From RGIG6353 sp964558655 (GTDB lineage Bacteria > Bacillota > Clostridia > Oscillospirales > SIG627), in the NCBI GenBank assembly GCA_964558655.1, contig CAZLEX010000002.1:68589-132588 (forward strand): a stretch of 64,000 nt of DNA. The letters run 5' to 3'. Every line of letters starts with the position of its first letter. The first letter of the stretch is position 1. Positions 8,733-16,465 of this stretch are shown here, in pieces. A model generated the notes under the pieces. It did not search any database. It was not told the DNA's origin and saw only the letters and a program-made list of their open reading frames with translations. The position numbers were made by a program, and so were the translations under genes.

Positions 8733-9422
8733 TTAACGGTCAGATTGATTTGTTCTTTTGAATTTTTGTTTCCAATATGATCCGCAAGCGATTATTTCAG
8801 CCAATATGCAAAGCGGTATTGCCGCAAAGAAATCCACCGACGAATGTTGTTTTACGAACATTGTCGAAACACATATCAAGGCACAGAAGAGAACGATAAG
8901 GGTTTTGGTCAGTGCGGAGGCGTCCTTTTCTTTAAGCCATACCGATGCAATGCCTATTGAGTATGCACAGTGCAGGGAGGGACAGACGCCGGTGTTTGTA
9001 TCTACACTGTACAGCAATTTCACACAGTCGGTTAAAAAATTGTCTCTCGGAAAAATTTCCGGTCTTAAATCCTGACGGCTCGGAAAAATTATGTATATTG
9101 CCATTGCCACAATTTGCGTTACCGCTATGAAGATTTGCAGACGCTTAAAGTTGTCGATATTGTATAATGCAAAATATATCAAAGACCCTGCGATAAGAAA
9201 ATACCATGCGACATACGGAATTAAAAAAACTTCGCAGAACGGAATAATATCGTCGATAAAGCAGTGAACGGGCGTGCATTTTTCGACCGGAATAAAATTT
9301 TCGGTCAAAACGAATAAAACAAGATACACCATCCACCATACCAAAAGTTTTAAATGCGAAAATCGCGGGTCCGAAAGTTTTGACAGCCTGAACTCACGGT
9401 AATCGACTACGGGCTTTTTCAT
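8733..9422 (-). CDS. PAP2-family membrane phosphatase
   Basis: Integral membrane protein of the type 2 phosphatidic acid phosphatase / inositol phosphorylceramide synthase superfamily. Seen: about five to six hydrophobic segments, and the PAP2 catalytic motifs CPSLHCAYS (PSxH form) and KQHSSVDFFAA (SxxxxxHxxxD-like). The N-terminal first motif is weak (FPSRQDLRPEIFP). 229 residues. Its ATG overlaps the stop of the upstream acyltransferase by four bases, so the two are translationally coupled. Acyltransferase plus PAP2 suggests phospholipid or undecaprenyl/lipid phosphate metabolism, though the substrate is not defined. Confidence 0.82.
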   Translation of the reverse strand: MKKPVVDYREFRLSKLSDPRFSHLKLLVWWMVYLVLFVLTENFIPVEKCTPVHCFIDDIIPFCEVFLIPYVAWYFLIAGSLIYFALYNIDNFKRLQIFIAVTQIVAMAIYIIFPSRQDLRPEIFPRDNFLTDCVKLLYSVDTNTGVCPSLHCAYSIGIASVWLKEKDASALTKTLIVLFCALICVSTMFVKQHSSVDFFAAIPLCILAEIIACGSYWKQKFKRTNQSDR

Positions 9423-10171
9423 TTTTCCTCCTTGTTTGTAGGGTAAAGTTTTTTCGGAATGTTTCTGTACGGAATAACCGTGTGATACGGGAGGGAGCGT
9501 GCCGTATTCGTAATTTGCTCTGAAAGATAAGCGGTGATTCTCTCTCTCTCTTCTTTCAAAGGCGACGACGGGGAGTATCTTGTCGGTTTACCTATGTACA
9601 TTTTTTTCAGTTTCGGTGCTATGTAAAGCGGTACAAAGAGAAGTTCCTTGCCGCATTTTTTGTGATACATACTCGCAACATCGACGAATCTGTTCTGAAA
9701 TTCGTAAAGTATGTTGTTGTGTGGAACATTATGTTCCGGAAAAATTACAATGCTCGATCCCTCGCAAAGAAGGTTTATCGTCGTACGGAATGTCGACAAA
9801 AGCCGTGCGTCGTGATATACGGCTACCGTGTCGGCGTTTGTAAAAACAAGCTGTGAAAGCGGGGCTATAAGGTATGAAAGGACTTTGTAAAAAGGCCTGA
9901 GAAATTTTGGCTTTTCCGACCAAAAATCTTTATAGGCGTAAGAGGGAACATCTTTTATCTTCATCATTTCTCCGGCACACCAGGTATAACGGTTCGGAAG
10001 ATATAACTCGCATACGATAGGTCCGTTCATCTGAGAGTGATTGCCGACGAAAACAACCGGCTCGCCATCCGGAATGTTTTCAAGCCCCACGACTTCCGTT
10101 TTCGGATAAATATGTCCAACGACGAATTTTATCGCCTTGTATATCGGATATGTAATTTTTTTCTTTTTCAT
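9419..10171 (-). CDS. PlsC-like 1-acyl-glycerol-3-phosphate acyltransferase
   Basis: Predicted membrane-associated lysophospholipid acyltransferase. Seen: VFVGNHSQMNGPI in the position of the NHxxxxD catalytic motif, with the aspartate replaced by glycine or shifted, and a second-block motif IVIFPEHNVPHN resembling the FPEG block (here FPEH). These changes make activity or acceptor uncertain. The frame opens upstream at 10228, but AGGT lies before the ATG at 10171, giving about 250 residues starting MKKKKITYP. First gene of the minus-strand operon continuing through PAP2, GH2, ROK and SIS. Confidence 0.75.
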   Translation of the reverse strand: MKKKKITYPIYKAIKFVVGHIYPKTEVVGLENIPDGEPVVFVGNHSQMNGPIVCELYLPNRYTWCAGEMMKIKDVPSYAYKDFWSEKPKFLRPFYKVLSYLIAPLSQLVFTNADTVAVYHDARLLSTFRTTINLLCEGSSIVIFPEHNVPHNNILYEFQNRFVDVASMYHKKCGKELLFVPLYIAPKLKKMYIGKPTRYSPSSPLKEERERITAYLSEQITNTARSLPYHTVIPYRNIPKKLYPTNKEEK

Positions 10172-10233
10172 TGCATTACCTGTGTTATTTATTAAAATAA
10201 GTTTAATGTCCCGACATTGAAAAGTCAATGGAA

Positions 10234-10268
10234 AAAAGGATAAAAAGGCAAAAAGTTTTGTCTTTTTA
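10234..10268 (-). terminator. Possible weak terminator of the SLH-protein gene
   Basis: An A/T-rich 12-bp stem with one G-U pair (10242-10253 with 10256-10267) is followed on the minus strand by a T-rich run. The stem is weak and the loop is very tight, so this is tentative. The rest of the interval between 10172 and 10299 shows nothing recognisable. Confidence 0.35.
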
Positions 10269-10299
10269 TAGGGTTTGCGCGTTTAATTGCAGGTGCAAA

Positions 10300-11253
10300 T
10301 CAATAAAAATCCGTCCATATGTCGCCGTCGACTTCGTCCCCTCTTACCGAATTGTCGTAAAATTCGGATTCGGGCAAAATACTGATTTTACCGACTTTTG
10401 CCCCTTTTTCCAAAGTTAAGGAGATACTTAAAGTGTCCGACACTATTTCGGACGCTTCTCCGCTGTACGAAAGCGAAACCTCGCCTCTTATGACAATTCT
10501 GCCCGACACATCGACATTATCCAATTTCATACTGCCGCTCACGCCGTCGGAAATTATCAAATCGGAACCGAAAGAGAGGTCTTTCAAAGTGAGTGAATTT
10601 GTTCTGATTATTACATTCCCCGTAATGTTTTCCAAGTTTTCGAGGTCGTCGGCACTGTCGGCATACAGGGCAACAAGATTGTACATGACCTGTGCGAATT
10701 CAGCCCGTGTTATGTTCCCACGCGGATTAAGTTTCCCGTATGAACCGCTCACATAACCTTTCTGTACCATAGAGGATATTGCTCCTCTTGCCCATACGGA
10801 AATATCTTCAAAGTCGGAAAAACGGGTAAGATATTCTTCGGAACCGTTTTCGTCCAAGCAAAACGCTCTTGCCAGGACGCAAAAAGCTTCTTCGCGAGTT
10901 ACAAAATTTTCCGGATTCATGTGACCTGCTCCGTCACCCCGAAATACATTCATACAGTACGCTTTTGACATGGCATCTCTGTACCAGGCATTTTCGGGAA
11001 TATCGGAAAATTCGGAAATATCGGCAAGTGCTTCCGCACCGAAAGCTCTTGTGATGACCGTCGCCATCTGTGCTCTGGTCAGATAGTCACGGGGCTTCAG
11101 ATAATTTCCCTCTCCCTTCAAAAGACCGTTGTCAACGGCACTTTGAAGAGCCTGTGAAGACCAGTCATCCGGCATATCTTCAAAGGCATAAACGGAAGAA
11201 GAAAAAATACCCAAAAGCATTGCCGCGACAAAAACATAAATTATTTTTTTCAT
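10300..11253 (-). CDS. Secreted protein with three S-layer homology domains
   Basis: Likely exported and held on the cell wall. Seen: a classical signal peptide (MKKIIYVFVAAMLLGIFSSS-VYA), then three SLH repeats at about residues 24-75, 80-140 and 143-195, marked by LTRAQMATVITRAFG, VTREEAFCVLARAF and ITRAEFAQVMYNLV. The C-terminal 120 residues (NVIIRTNSLTLKDLSFGSDL and following) look like a short beta-solenoid or beta-rich stalk. SLH domains normally bind pyruvylated secondary wall polymer. 317 residues; start supported by AAGGAG. Transcribed in the same direction as trxA, 60 bp downstream of it, but may be an independent unit. Confidence 0.9.
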   Translation of the reverse strand: MKKIIYVFVAAMLLGIFSSSVYAFEDMPDDWSSQALQSAVDNGLLKGEGNYLKPRDYLTRAQMATVITRAFGAEALADISEFSDIPENAWYRDAMSKAYCMNVFRGDGAGHMNPENFVTREEAFCVLARAFCLDENGSEEYLTRFSDFEDISVWARGAISSMVQKGYVSGSYGKLNPRGNITRAEFAQVMYNLVALYADSADDLENLENITGNVIIRTNSLTLKDLSFGSDLIISDGVSGSMKLDNVDVSGRIVIRGEVSLSYSGEASEIVSDTLSISLTLEKGAKVGKISILPESEFYDNSVRGDEVDGDIWTDFY

Positions 11254-11313
11254 TACAGGATACTCCTTTTGGTGACCTTGTTCTTGAAAAATCAGGTTTT
11301 GCGGGAGAAAAAA

Positions 11314-11616
11314 TCAAAGATACTGTTCTATTTCTTCCTTTGTTCTGTAACCTATCAAAGTGTTTGATACTTCGCCGTTTTCAAAAATCAAAAGCGTCGG
11401 AATACTTACTATGTTGTACTCTGCGGCAAGTGCGGGACAGTCGTCGACATTGACTTTGCCGACCGTTATATCCTGTCTTTCTTCGGCAATTTTTTCAATG
11501 TGCGGAGCAATCATTTTGCAGGGACCGCACCATGACGCCCAAAAATCCACGAGTACTTTTTCGTTTTTGTTTACCGTCTCTTTAAAATTGTTTTGGTTAA
11601 GAATTATTTCGGCCAT
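11314..11616 (-). CDS. trxA: Thioredoxin
   Basis: Small cytoplasmic dithiol oxidoreductase. Seen: VLVDFWASWCGPCKMIAPHI with the active-site cysteines at 30 and 33, and the cis-proline segment IVSIPTLLIFENG. Length of 100 residues is normal. Third gene of cysK - FTR-like - trxA, starting 11 bp after the FTR-like gene. The neighbour suggests this thioredoxin could be reduced by a ferredoxin-linked iron-sulfur reductase rather than, or besides, NADPH thioredoxin reductase; that is inference from context. Confidence 0.97.
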   Translation of the reverse strand: MAEIILNQNNFKETVNKNEKVLVDFWASWCGPCKMIAPHIEKIAEERQDITVGKVNVDDCPALAAEYNIVSIPTLLIFENGEVSNTLIGYRTKEEIEQYL

Positions 11617-11627
11617 TTAAAACTCCT

Positions 11628-11831
11628 TTATTTGTGTTTGTAATAAAGCATACAGTGACAGTATCCCTCAAAATCGGGATCGGCTATCTGAGCCTTAAAT
11701 TCGTCGCATATGCATTTGTATTCTTCCTTTATTTCTCTGCGGCAGGGACAGTAACCGCCCCTTTTGGCGAGCCCTTCCTTTACGGTCTTTACTATTTCTT
11801 CGTTTTCGTTCAAAGTTATTTTCATTTTCAC
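11628..11831 (-). CDS. Ferredoxin-thioredoxin reductase catalytic-chain-like protein
   Basis: A 67-residue protein with the cysteine pattern of the FTR beta chain: CPCR at 28-31, CIC at 40-42 and GYCHCMLYYK with cysteines at 58 and 60. In plant-type FTR these cysteines hold a 4Fe-4S cluster and an adjacent redox disulfide that reduces thioredoxin. The family fold is recognisable, but spacing differs from plant FTR (CPC-x9-CxC-x15-CHC here), as in small clostridial homologues. No separate variable (alpha) chain is visible. It starts one base after cysK and lies just upstream of trxA, supporting a role in thioredoxin reduction. Confidence 0.85.
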   Translation of the reverse strand: MKMKITLNENEEIVKTVKEGLAKRGGYCPCRREIKEEYKCICDEFKAQIADPDFEGYCHCMLYYKHK

Positions 11832-11832
11832 C

Positions 11833-12762
11833 TCAAAAAATGTTGCAGGATAAATACCGCTCTCCCGTGTCGGGCAAAAGAACTACGGCGTGAAGAGGAG
11901 TGCCTTTGGGCTGCCTTGACAAATATTTCACCGTTGCCGCAATTGCCGCACCGGAAGATATTCCAACGAGGAGTCCCTCGTTTTTCGCAATTTCACGGCA
12001 GGCATCGAGTGCTTCTTCGTCCGATACGGTCACAATTTCGTCAATGATGTCAAGGTTCAGTATTTCCGGCTTAAATCCCGCTCCGATACCCTGAATTGCG
12101 TGAGGTCCTTTTATCCCTTTTGTAAGAAAAGGAGAGGAGAGAGGCTCGGCACCGATAATTTTAATGTTCGGATTTTTTGCTTTAAGGTATTCTCCGACAC
12201 CCGTTACGGTTCCTCCCGTTCCGATTCCCGCAACGAATATATCGACATTTCCGTCTGTGTCCTCCCAGATTTCCGGTCCCGTCGTTTTTATGTGAGATGC
12301 GGGATTTGCTTTGTTTGTAAACTGCGAGGGAATGAAAGAATTGGGTATTTCCCGTGCGAGTTCTTCGGCTTTTTTTATAGCCCCCGCCATTCCGAGTTTC
12401 CCGTCGGTCTTGACTACTTCGGCTCCGTATGCACGCATAAGGGCACATCTTTCGGGAGACATGGTGTCCGGCATTACGATAATTGCACGGTATTTGCGTT
12501 TCGCACAAACGGCACATAAGCCGATCCCGGTGTTTCCGCTTGTAGGTTCGATTATTACGGTATCCTTTGAAAGAAGTCCCTTTTCTTCGGCGTCGTTTAT
12601 CATTTCGAGTGCGACACGGTCTTTTACCGAACCTGCCGGATTGAAAAATTCGACCTTTGCCGAAATTCTGAAATCAGTCCCTGCTTTTTCCTCGAAATGA
12701 CTTAATCTTACCAGCGGTGTTTTGCCTATGAGCTCTTCGATTCCGTTATATATTTTTTCCAT
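11833..12762 (-). CDS. cysK: Cysteine synthase A (O-acetylserine sulfhydrylase)
   Basis: PLP enzyme making L-cysteine from O-acetylserine and sulfide. Seen: LIGKTPLVRL at the N-terminus, PLP lysine in NPAGSVKDRVA (Lys 47), the substrate loop PTSGNTGIGL, the phosphate-binding GIGTGGTVTGVGEYL, and the C-terminal VVLLPDTGERYLS. 309 residues, full length. Heads an operon with the FTR-like protein and thioredoxin, driven by a consensus promoter 25-53 bases upstream. No T-box or S-box leader fits in that short distance. Confidence 0.97.
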   Translation of the reverse strand: MEKIYNGIEELIGKTPLVRLSHFEEKAGTDFRISAKVEFFNPAGSVKDRVALEMINDAEEKGLLSKDTVIIEPTSGNTGIGLCAVCAKRKYRAIIVMPDTMSPERCALMRAYGAEVVKTDGKLGMAGAIKKAEELAREIPNSFIPSQFTNKANPASHIKTTGPEIWEDTDGNVDIFVAGIGTGGTVTGVGEYLKAKNPNIKIIGAEPLSSPFLTKGIKGPHAIQGIGAGFKPEILNLDIIDEIVTVSDEEALDACREIAKNEGLLVGISSGAAIAATVKYLSRQPKGTPLHAVVLLPDTGERYLSCNIF

Positions 12763-12786
12763 ACAATCATCTCCTTAATCAATAAA

Positions 12787-12815
12787 ATTATACGCAATAT
12801 ACGATATTTTGTCAA
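12787..12815 (-). promoter_or_regulatory. Consensus promoter of cysK-FTR-trxA
   Basis: Minus-strand TTGACA (12810-12815), 17-base spacer, TATAAT (12787-12792): a perfect sigma-A-type match upstream of cysK. Confidence 0.9.
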
Positions 12816-12890
12816 TGAGTTTACAATATTTTACAATTACGCTATTGACTTTTTTTCTTCGGGTGATAAAATTATCCGGAGGTGAAAAAA

Positions 12891-13607
12891 ATGTCATTAA
12901 AAAAGGAAATTGTCGTCACAAGTTTTGATGTAATGCCGGACAGCGTGATAAAGCCTTCGGCACTTTTCAGATATTTTCAGCAGACGGCACGCGAACATCT
13001 CGATTCTTTGGGACTGACTTTCGATGTGATGAAAAAAAACAATTGCGTGTTTGTTCTCACCCGCATGAAAACCCGTATTTACGAATCGATAAAAGGTTAT
13101 GACGAAATATGTGTTGCGACTTCTTCGAGAAAAACAAAAGGAGCTGTTTTTATCCGTGATTTCAAGGTAACGAAAAATTCGCATCTTGTGGCGGAAGCGT
13201 CGACACAGTGGGCGATTATCGACCTTGAAAAGCGTATTCTCAGACGCCCTTCGGTTTATGCCGATTATTTCCCGGAAACCGAAGAACTCTGTTCGTTCGA
13301 CAGCATTGAAAAATGTGCTTTTGAAAAGGAGTTTGAAAATCACTATGATTATAAAGTCACTTTTTCGGACATCGACGAAAATTATCATATGAACAATACC
13401 CGTTATTCCGACATATGCCTTGATGCCGTAGACGGAATTGAAGAGGGAAAAACGATAGAAGAAGTGCTTATAGAGTTTAATTCGGAGGCGAGACTTTCCG
13501 ACAGATTGTGTGTCGGGTATGAAAAAAACGATAATGCGTACTTGTTTTCGGCACAAAACGAAAATACGCAAAAGCATTGCTTTAATGCCGTAATTAAAAT
13601 AAGGTGA
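12891..13607 (+). CDS. Acyl-ACP thioesterase (double hot-dog)
   Basis: Hydrolyses acyl-ACP to free fatty acid, FatA/FatB-like. Seen: N-terminal hot-dog (VKPSALFRYFQQTAREHLDSLG-like segment) and a second hot-dog starting near residue 150 with the catalytic-type motif DIDENYHMNNTRYSDICLD (Asn/His of the family's DxNxHxNN). 238 residues, normal for bacterial members. The frame opens with GTG at 12882, but that codon is inside the GGAGG Shine-Dalgarno, which is eight bases from the ATG at 12891, so 12891 is the start. Stands alone between the cysK promoter and the convergent nudix gene. Confidence 0.88.
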   Translation: MSLKKEIVVTSFDVMPDSVIKPSALFRYFQQTAREHLDSLGLTFDVMKKNNCVFVLTRMKTRIYESIKGYDEICVATSSRKTKGAVFIRDFKVTKNSHLVAEASTQWAIIDLEKRILRRPSVYADYFPETEELCSFDSIEKCAFEKEFENHYDYKVTFSDIDENYHMNNTRYSDICLDAVDGIEEGKTIEEVLIEFNSEARLSDRLCVGYEKNDNAYLFSAQNENTQKHCFNAVIKIR

Positions 13608-13632
13608 ACCTTTTCGGTTCGCCTTACTTTTT
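13601..13632. terminator. Bidirectional terminator between thioesterase and nudix genes
   Basis: A 10-bp stem (13601-13610 with 13616-13625, one G-T pair) with loop TTTTC is followed by a T run on the plus strand. It overlaps the thioesterase stop and the 3' end of the convergent nudix gene. Confidence 0.8.
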
Positions 13633-14163
13633 TTCCAAATATTTTATTGTTTTGAGTATCAGAAGCTGTGTTTTTCCATCATCTATCAAATTGCCGCAGA
13701 CCAGCTCCTCTGCTTTTTGTATGGGTATTCGGACTATATCGAGGAATTCATCTTCGTCGGGGCTTTGAGTGCCCGAATACAGTCCGGTTGCAACATAAAG
13801 CTCTATTTTCTCGTCGCAGTAACCGGGAGAGGGGAGAAAAGAACCGAGATAAGTCATGTTTTTCGCTTTAAATCCGGTTTCTTCTTCAAGTTCCCTATGC
13901 GCACATTCCGGCGGGAGTTCTTCTTCCGCGTCGAGTTTTCCGGCAGGCAGTTCCAAAAGCTCTCTGCCTACGGGGTACCTGTACTGACGGACGAATATCA
14001 GGTCCCCGTCATCCGTTACGGGTGCGATACATACGGCACCTTTGTGCCTTACGACATCACGCGACGATTGCCTGCCGTTTTCAAGTTCGACTTTGTCCGA
14101 ATATACCGTGAGAATATTTCCTTTAAATTTAAGCTCCGATGACAGCTTTTTTTCCGTATGCAT
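13624..14163 (-). CDS. Nudix hydrolase, ADP-ribose pyrophosphatase-like
   Basis: Predicted Mg-dependent hydrolysis of ADP-ribose or a similar nucleoside diphosphate sugar. Seen: the nudix box from about residue 75 to 98 (AGKLDAEE ... HRELEEETGF) with the catalytic REUxEE core intact. The loop between glycine and REL is one residue longer than the standard GX5EX7RE spacing. FVRQYRYPVGRELLELPAG upstream is typical of ADP-ribose pyrophosphatases. 179 residues. Starts eight bases after the dGTPase gene, so it is co-transcribed with it: two nucleotide-cleansing enzymes in one operon. Confidence 0.92.
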   Translation of the reverse strand: MHTEKKLSSELKFKGNILTVYSDKVELENGRQSSRDVVRHKGAVCIAPVTDDGDLIFVRQYRYPVGRELLELPAGKLDAEEELPPECAHRELEEETGFKAKNMTYLGSFLPSPGYCDEKIELYVATGLYSGTQSPDEDEFLDIVRIPIQKAEELVCGNLIDDGKTQLLILKTIKYLEKK

Positions 14164-14171
14164 ATTTTTAC

Positions 14172-15374
14172 CTAAAAGCTTATTATTTCGTTATAGGTCT
14201 CAATGGCGAATTTATCCGTCATTCCCGACATATAAGTGATAATGGCTTTTTTATAGCTCCTTTCGTCCGTTATGTCAAAAACGGTTCTGTTTTTGTAAAT
14301 GTTTGCGTCTTTTTCGGCGGTATATCCATGAAGCCAGTCGGTGAAACGGCGTATGAGTACCGGGTAGTACCGCGATATTTTTTCAAGCTCCTCATTTGTC
14401 TTTTCACCTTTGTAAGCACTTGCCAGCAGGGAAAAAATCTGATTTAAAACCAAATCGAAAAATTTGTCCGAATATTCCACTCTCTCACATCTGTATATGT
14501 TTTTCAAATTGAAAGCGTTCATCACATCCATAGCTTCTTTCAGTTCGGGAGAAAGCGCAACGCCTCTTTCGGGACTGCTGTTTTCGCATACATTGGATAT
14601 AAAGCGGTTTATCAGAACGGTATTGTTGATTTTTTCTCCGAGAACCTCCGAGAGTTCGTCCTGTAGACTTTCTATCATTCCTTCGTTTAAGATTCCCAGA
14701 TGCACGGCGTCTTCCATGTCACGCCCTATGTACGATATTTTGTCCGAAATTTTTACCACGCACGCCTCATATGTGAACGGAGAATATTGGTTGGGACGGA
14801 CAAAATTTTCAAGGTCTATAAATTCCTCGCGGGGAATAATACCGTCTTCGGACACTTCTCCGCAATGGGAAATAATTCCGTCACGCACGGCGTAAGTTAA
14901 ATCCAGATTTCTTCGGCATTTGTCGTAATCTTCCAAAAGTTCTATGCTGTCGACCGCATAAAGACCGTTTTTTTCATGCCAAAATTCTTCGCCTATGTGT
15001 TCTTTGGACAGTTTTGAGAGAAATTTTTCTCCTTTGTGACCGAACGGCGGGTGTCCCAAGTCGTGAGATACCGAAATGGCACGCGTAAGTTCGGTGTTGA
15101 GGCCGAGATACTTCGCAATGGTGTAGCTTATCGATTCAACATGGTTTACATGCTCAATTCTCGTACAGATATGGTCACTTTGCGGGGAGAAGAAGACCTG
15201 CGTTTTGTTCCGCAGACGGCGGTATGCCGAACAGTGAACAATTCTCGTGTAGTCTCTCAAAAAAGGGCTTCTCATATCTCCGTCCTGACGGTAAAGCTCA
15301 CTCGTGCGGGAAATACATTCTTCCCACTTCGGATTTCCGGGCGACGCGGAATATTTTTCCAGAATGTTTAGCAT
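14172..15374 (-). CDS. dgt: Deoxyguanosinetriphosphate triphosphohydrolase-like HD protein
   Basis: HD-domain enzyme expected to cleave dNTPs to deoxynucleoside and triphosphate. Seen: RIVHCSAYRRLRNKTQV, the metal-binding HD motif split over RIEHVNHVESIS and VSHDLGHPPFGHKGE, and a later DISDKISYIGRDMEDA block. About 400 residues. The longest frame begins with TTG at 15398, but GGAGG precedes the ATG at 15374 (MLNILEKYS), so that start is preferred. Has its own promoter at 15398-15426 and is followed by the nudix gene. Confidence 0.92.
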   Translation of the reverse strand: MLNILEKYSASPGNPKWEECISRTSELYRQDGDMRSPFLRDYTRIVHCSAYRRLRNKTQVFFSPQSDHICTRIEHVNHVESISYTIAKYLGLNTELTRAISVSHDLGHPPFGHKGEKFLSKLSKEHIGEEFWHEKNGLYAVDSIELLEDYDKCRRNLDLTYAVRDGIISHCGEVSEDGIIPREEFIDLENFVRPNQYSPFTYEACVVKISDKISYIGRDMEDAVHLGILNEGMIESLQDELSEVLGEKINNTVLINRFISNVCENSSPERGVALSPELKEAMDVMNAFNLKNIYRCERVEYSDKFFDLVLNQIFSLLASAYKGEKTNEELEKISRYYPVLIRRFTDWLHGYTAEKDANIYKNRTVFDITDERSYKKAIITYMSGMTDKFAIETYNEIISF

Positions 15375-15397
15375 AACACCCCTCCGTTTCTTACTCA

Positions 15398-15426
15398 ATT
15401 ATAGCAGAAAGGAGGAATATTTACAA
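15398..15426 (-). promoter_or_regulatory. Promoter of dgt-nudix operon
   Basis: Minus-strand TTGTAA (15421-15426), 17-base spacer, TATAAT (15398-15403). It overlaps the end of the YlmC/YmxH gene. Confidence 0.75.
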
Positions 15427-15714
15427 GAGTTTTTTTCTTTTCGGCACTTTTCTGACGCATGGATATGAGCGGGAGATGAGGATAAGGTCGTCTCCTATTC
15501 TCTCAATGTCGGAAAAGGCGAATTTTTTCCATTCCCTCGCTTTAAGTCCGAAAGCGTCTTTATGAACGGGTACCGTAAAATATTTTATTTCACCGCTCTT
15601 CATGTCTATTTCGGCATCGCATATAAACCCGAGCCGTTCTCCCGTCGAGCAGTTTACAATTTCCTTTTTTTCAAGTTCTCTGAATGTGGCAAAAGCCGGG
15701 CAAGCGTCTTCCAT
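15421..15714 (-). CDS. YlmC/YmxH-family PRC-barrel sporulation protein
   Basis: A 97-residue protein with a PRC-barrel-like fold. Seen: FRELEKKEIVNCSTGERLGFICDAEIDMKSGEIKYF-type pattern (strand-turn-strand of the family) and KFAFSDIERIGDDLILIS. AGGAGG supports the ATG at 15714. In Firmicutes this family is commonly found beside sigE or sigG and is annotated YlmC/YmxH; its biochemical role is not settled. It follows sigE by 14 bp, so it is in the spoIIG operon here. Confidence 0.82.
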   Translation of the reverse strand: MEDACPAFATFRELEKKEIVNCSTGERLGFICDAEIDMKSGEIKYFTVPVHKDAFGLKAREWKKFAFSDIERIGDDLILISRSYPCVRKVPKRKKLL

Positions 15715-15728
15715 GCAAACCTCCTAAA

Positions 15729-16454
15729 TCAATAGTAACCGTTGTGCCGTGTAATATCTTTTTTCAGCTGCCGTATAATCTTTTTTTCAAGTCTCGATAT
15801 GTAAGACTGGGAAATTCCCATTTCGTCGGCAAGGTCTTTTTGCGTCATTTCACGGCTTCCGTAAAGTCCGAAACGCTTTGCTATTATCTCTTTTTCCCTT
15901 TGGGAAAGTCTTGACACGGCTTGACGGACGATAACTTTTTCTTCCTCTTCTTCAAGTCTTTCGTGCACATCTTTTTCGGTACTGCCGAGAATATCGGACA
16001 GCAAAAGTTCGTTTCCGTCCCAGTCGCAAGACAATGGCTCATCAATGGAAATTTCGAGTTTTTGGGAATTGATTTTTCTGATATACATAAGAATTTCGTT
16101 TTCTATACATTTTGAGGCGTAGGTCGCTATTTTTATGTTTTTGTCGGGACGGAAAGTGTTCAGAGCCTTAACCAGCCCTATCGTGCCGATTGAAACCAGG
16201 TCTTCGTTACCGATACCCGTGTTTTCAAACTTTTTCGCAATGTAGACGACAAGTCTCAAATTGTGTTCGATGAGTTTGTCACGGCAGGACTGTCTGTAAC
16301 TTCCGTCTTCTGATATCAGTCCCTCTATCGCACTTTTTTCCTCCTGTGCACTCAAAGGTGCGGGGAGAGATTGAGTGCCGTTTGTATAGTATATTTCGGC
16401 GCAATTTTCTTTATGAAAAAATTTTTTGAGAAAAGCTTTGATTTTTTTAATCAT
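15729..16454 (-). CDS. sigE: Sporulation sigma factor sigma-E
   Basis: Mother-cell-specific RNA polymerase sigma factor, made as an inactive precursor. Seen: an N-terminal pro-region with basic/hydrophobic character (MIKKIKAFLKKFFHKEN), region 2 (EHNLRLVVYIAKKFENTGIGNEDLVSIGTIGL-type block with LIEHNLRLVVYIAKKF), ATYASKCIENEILMYIRK, and region 4 helix-turn-helix (EMTQKDLADEMGISQSYISR). 241 residues, as in Bacillus and Clostridium. It follows spoIIGA, whose product is the processing protease. The activator SpoIIR is encoded at 63218-63760. Confidence 0.96.
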   Translation of the reverse strand: MIKKIKAFLKKFFHKENCAEIYYTNGTQSLPAPLSAQEEKSAIEGLISEDGSYRQSCRDKLIEHNLRLVVYIAKKFENTGIGNEDLVSIGTIGLVKALNTFRPDKNIKIATYASKCIENEILMYIRKINSQKLEISIDEPLSCDWDGNELLLSDILGSTEKDVHERLEEEEEKVIVRQAVSRLSQREKEIIAKRFGLYGSREMTQKDLADEMGISQSYISRLEKKIIRQLKKDITRHNGYY

Positions 16455-16465
16455 TTCGGTTTACC

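Noticed and set aside
12845..12872. TTGACT-16-TAAAAT promoter-like pair before the acyl-ACP thioesterase
   Set aside because: The predicted start of transcription (about 12879) would fall inside the GGAGG ribosome site and cut it, so it is unlikely to serve this gene.
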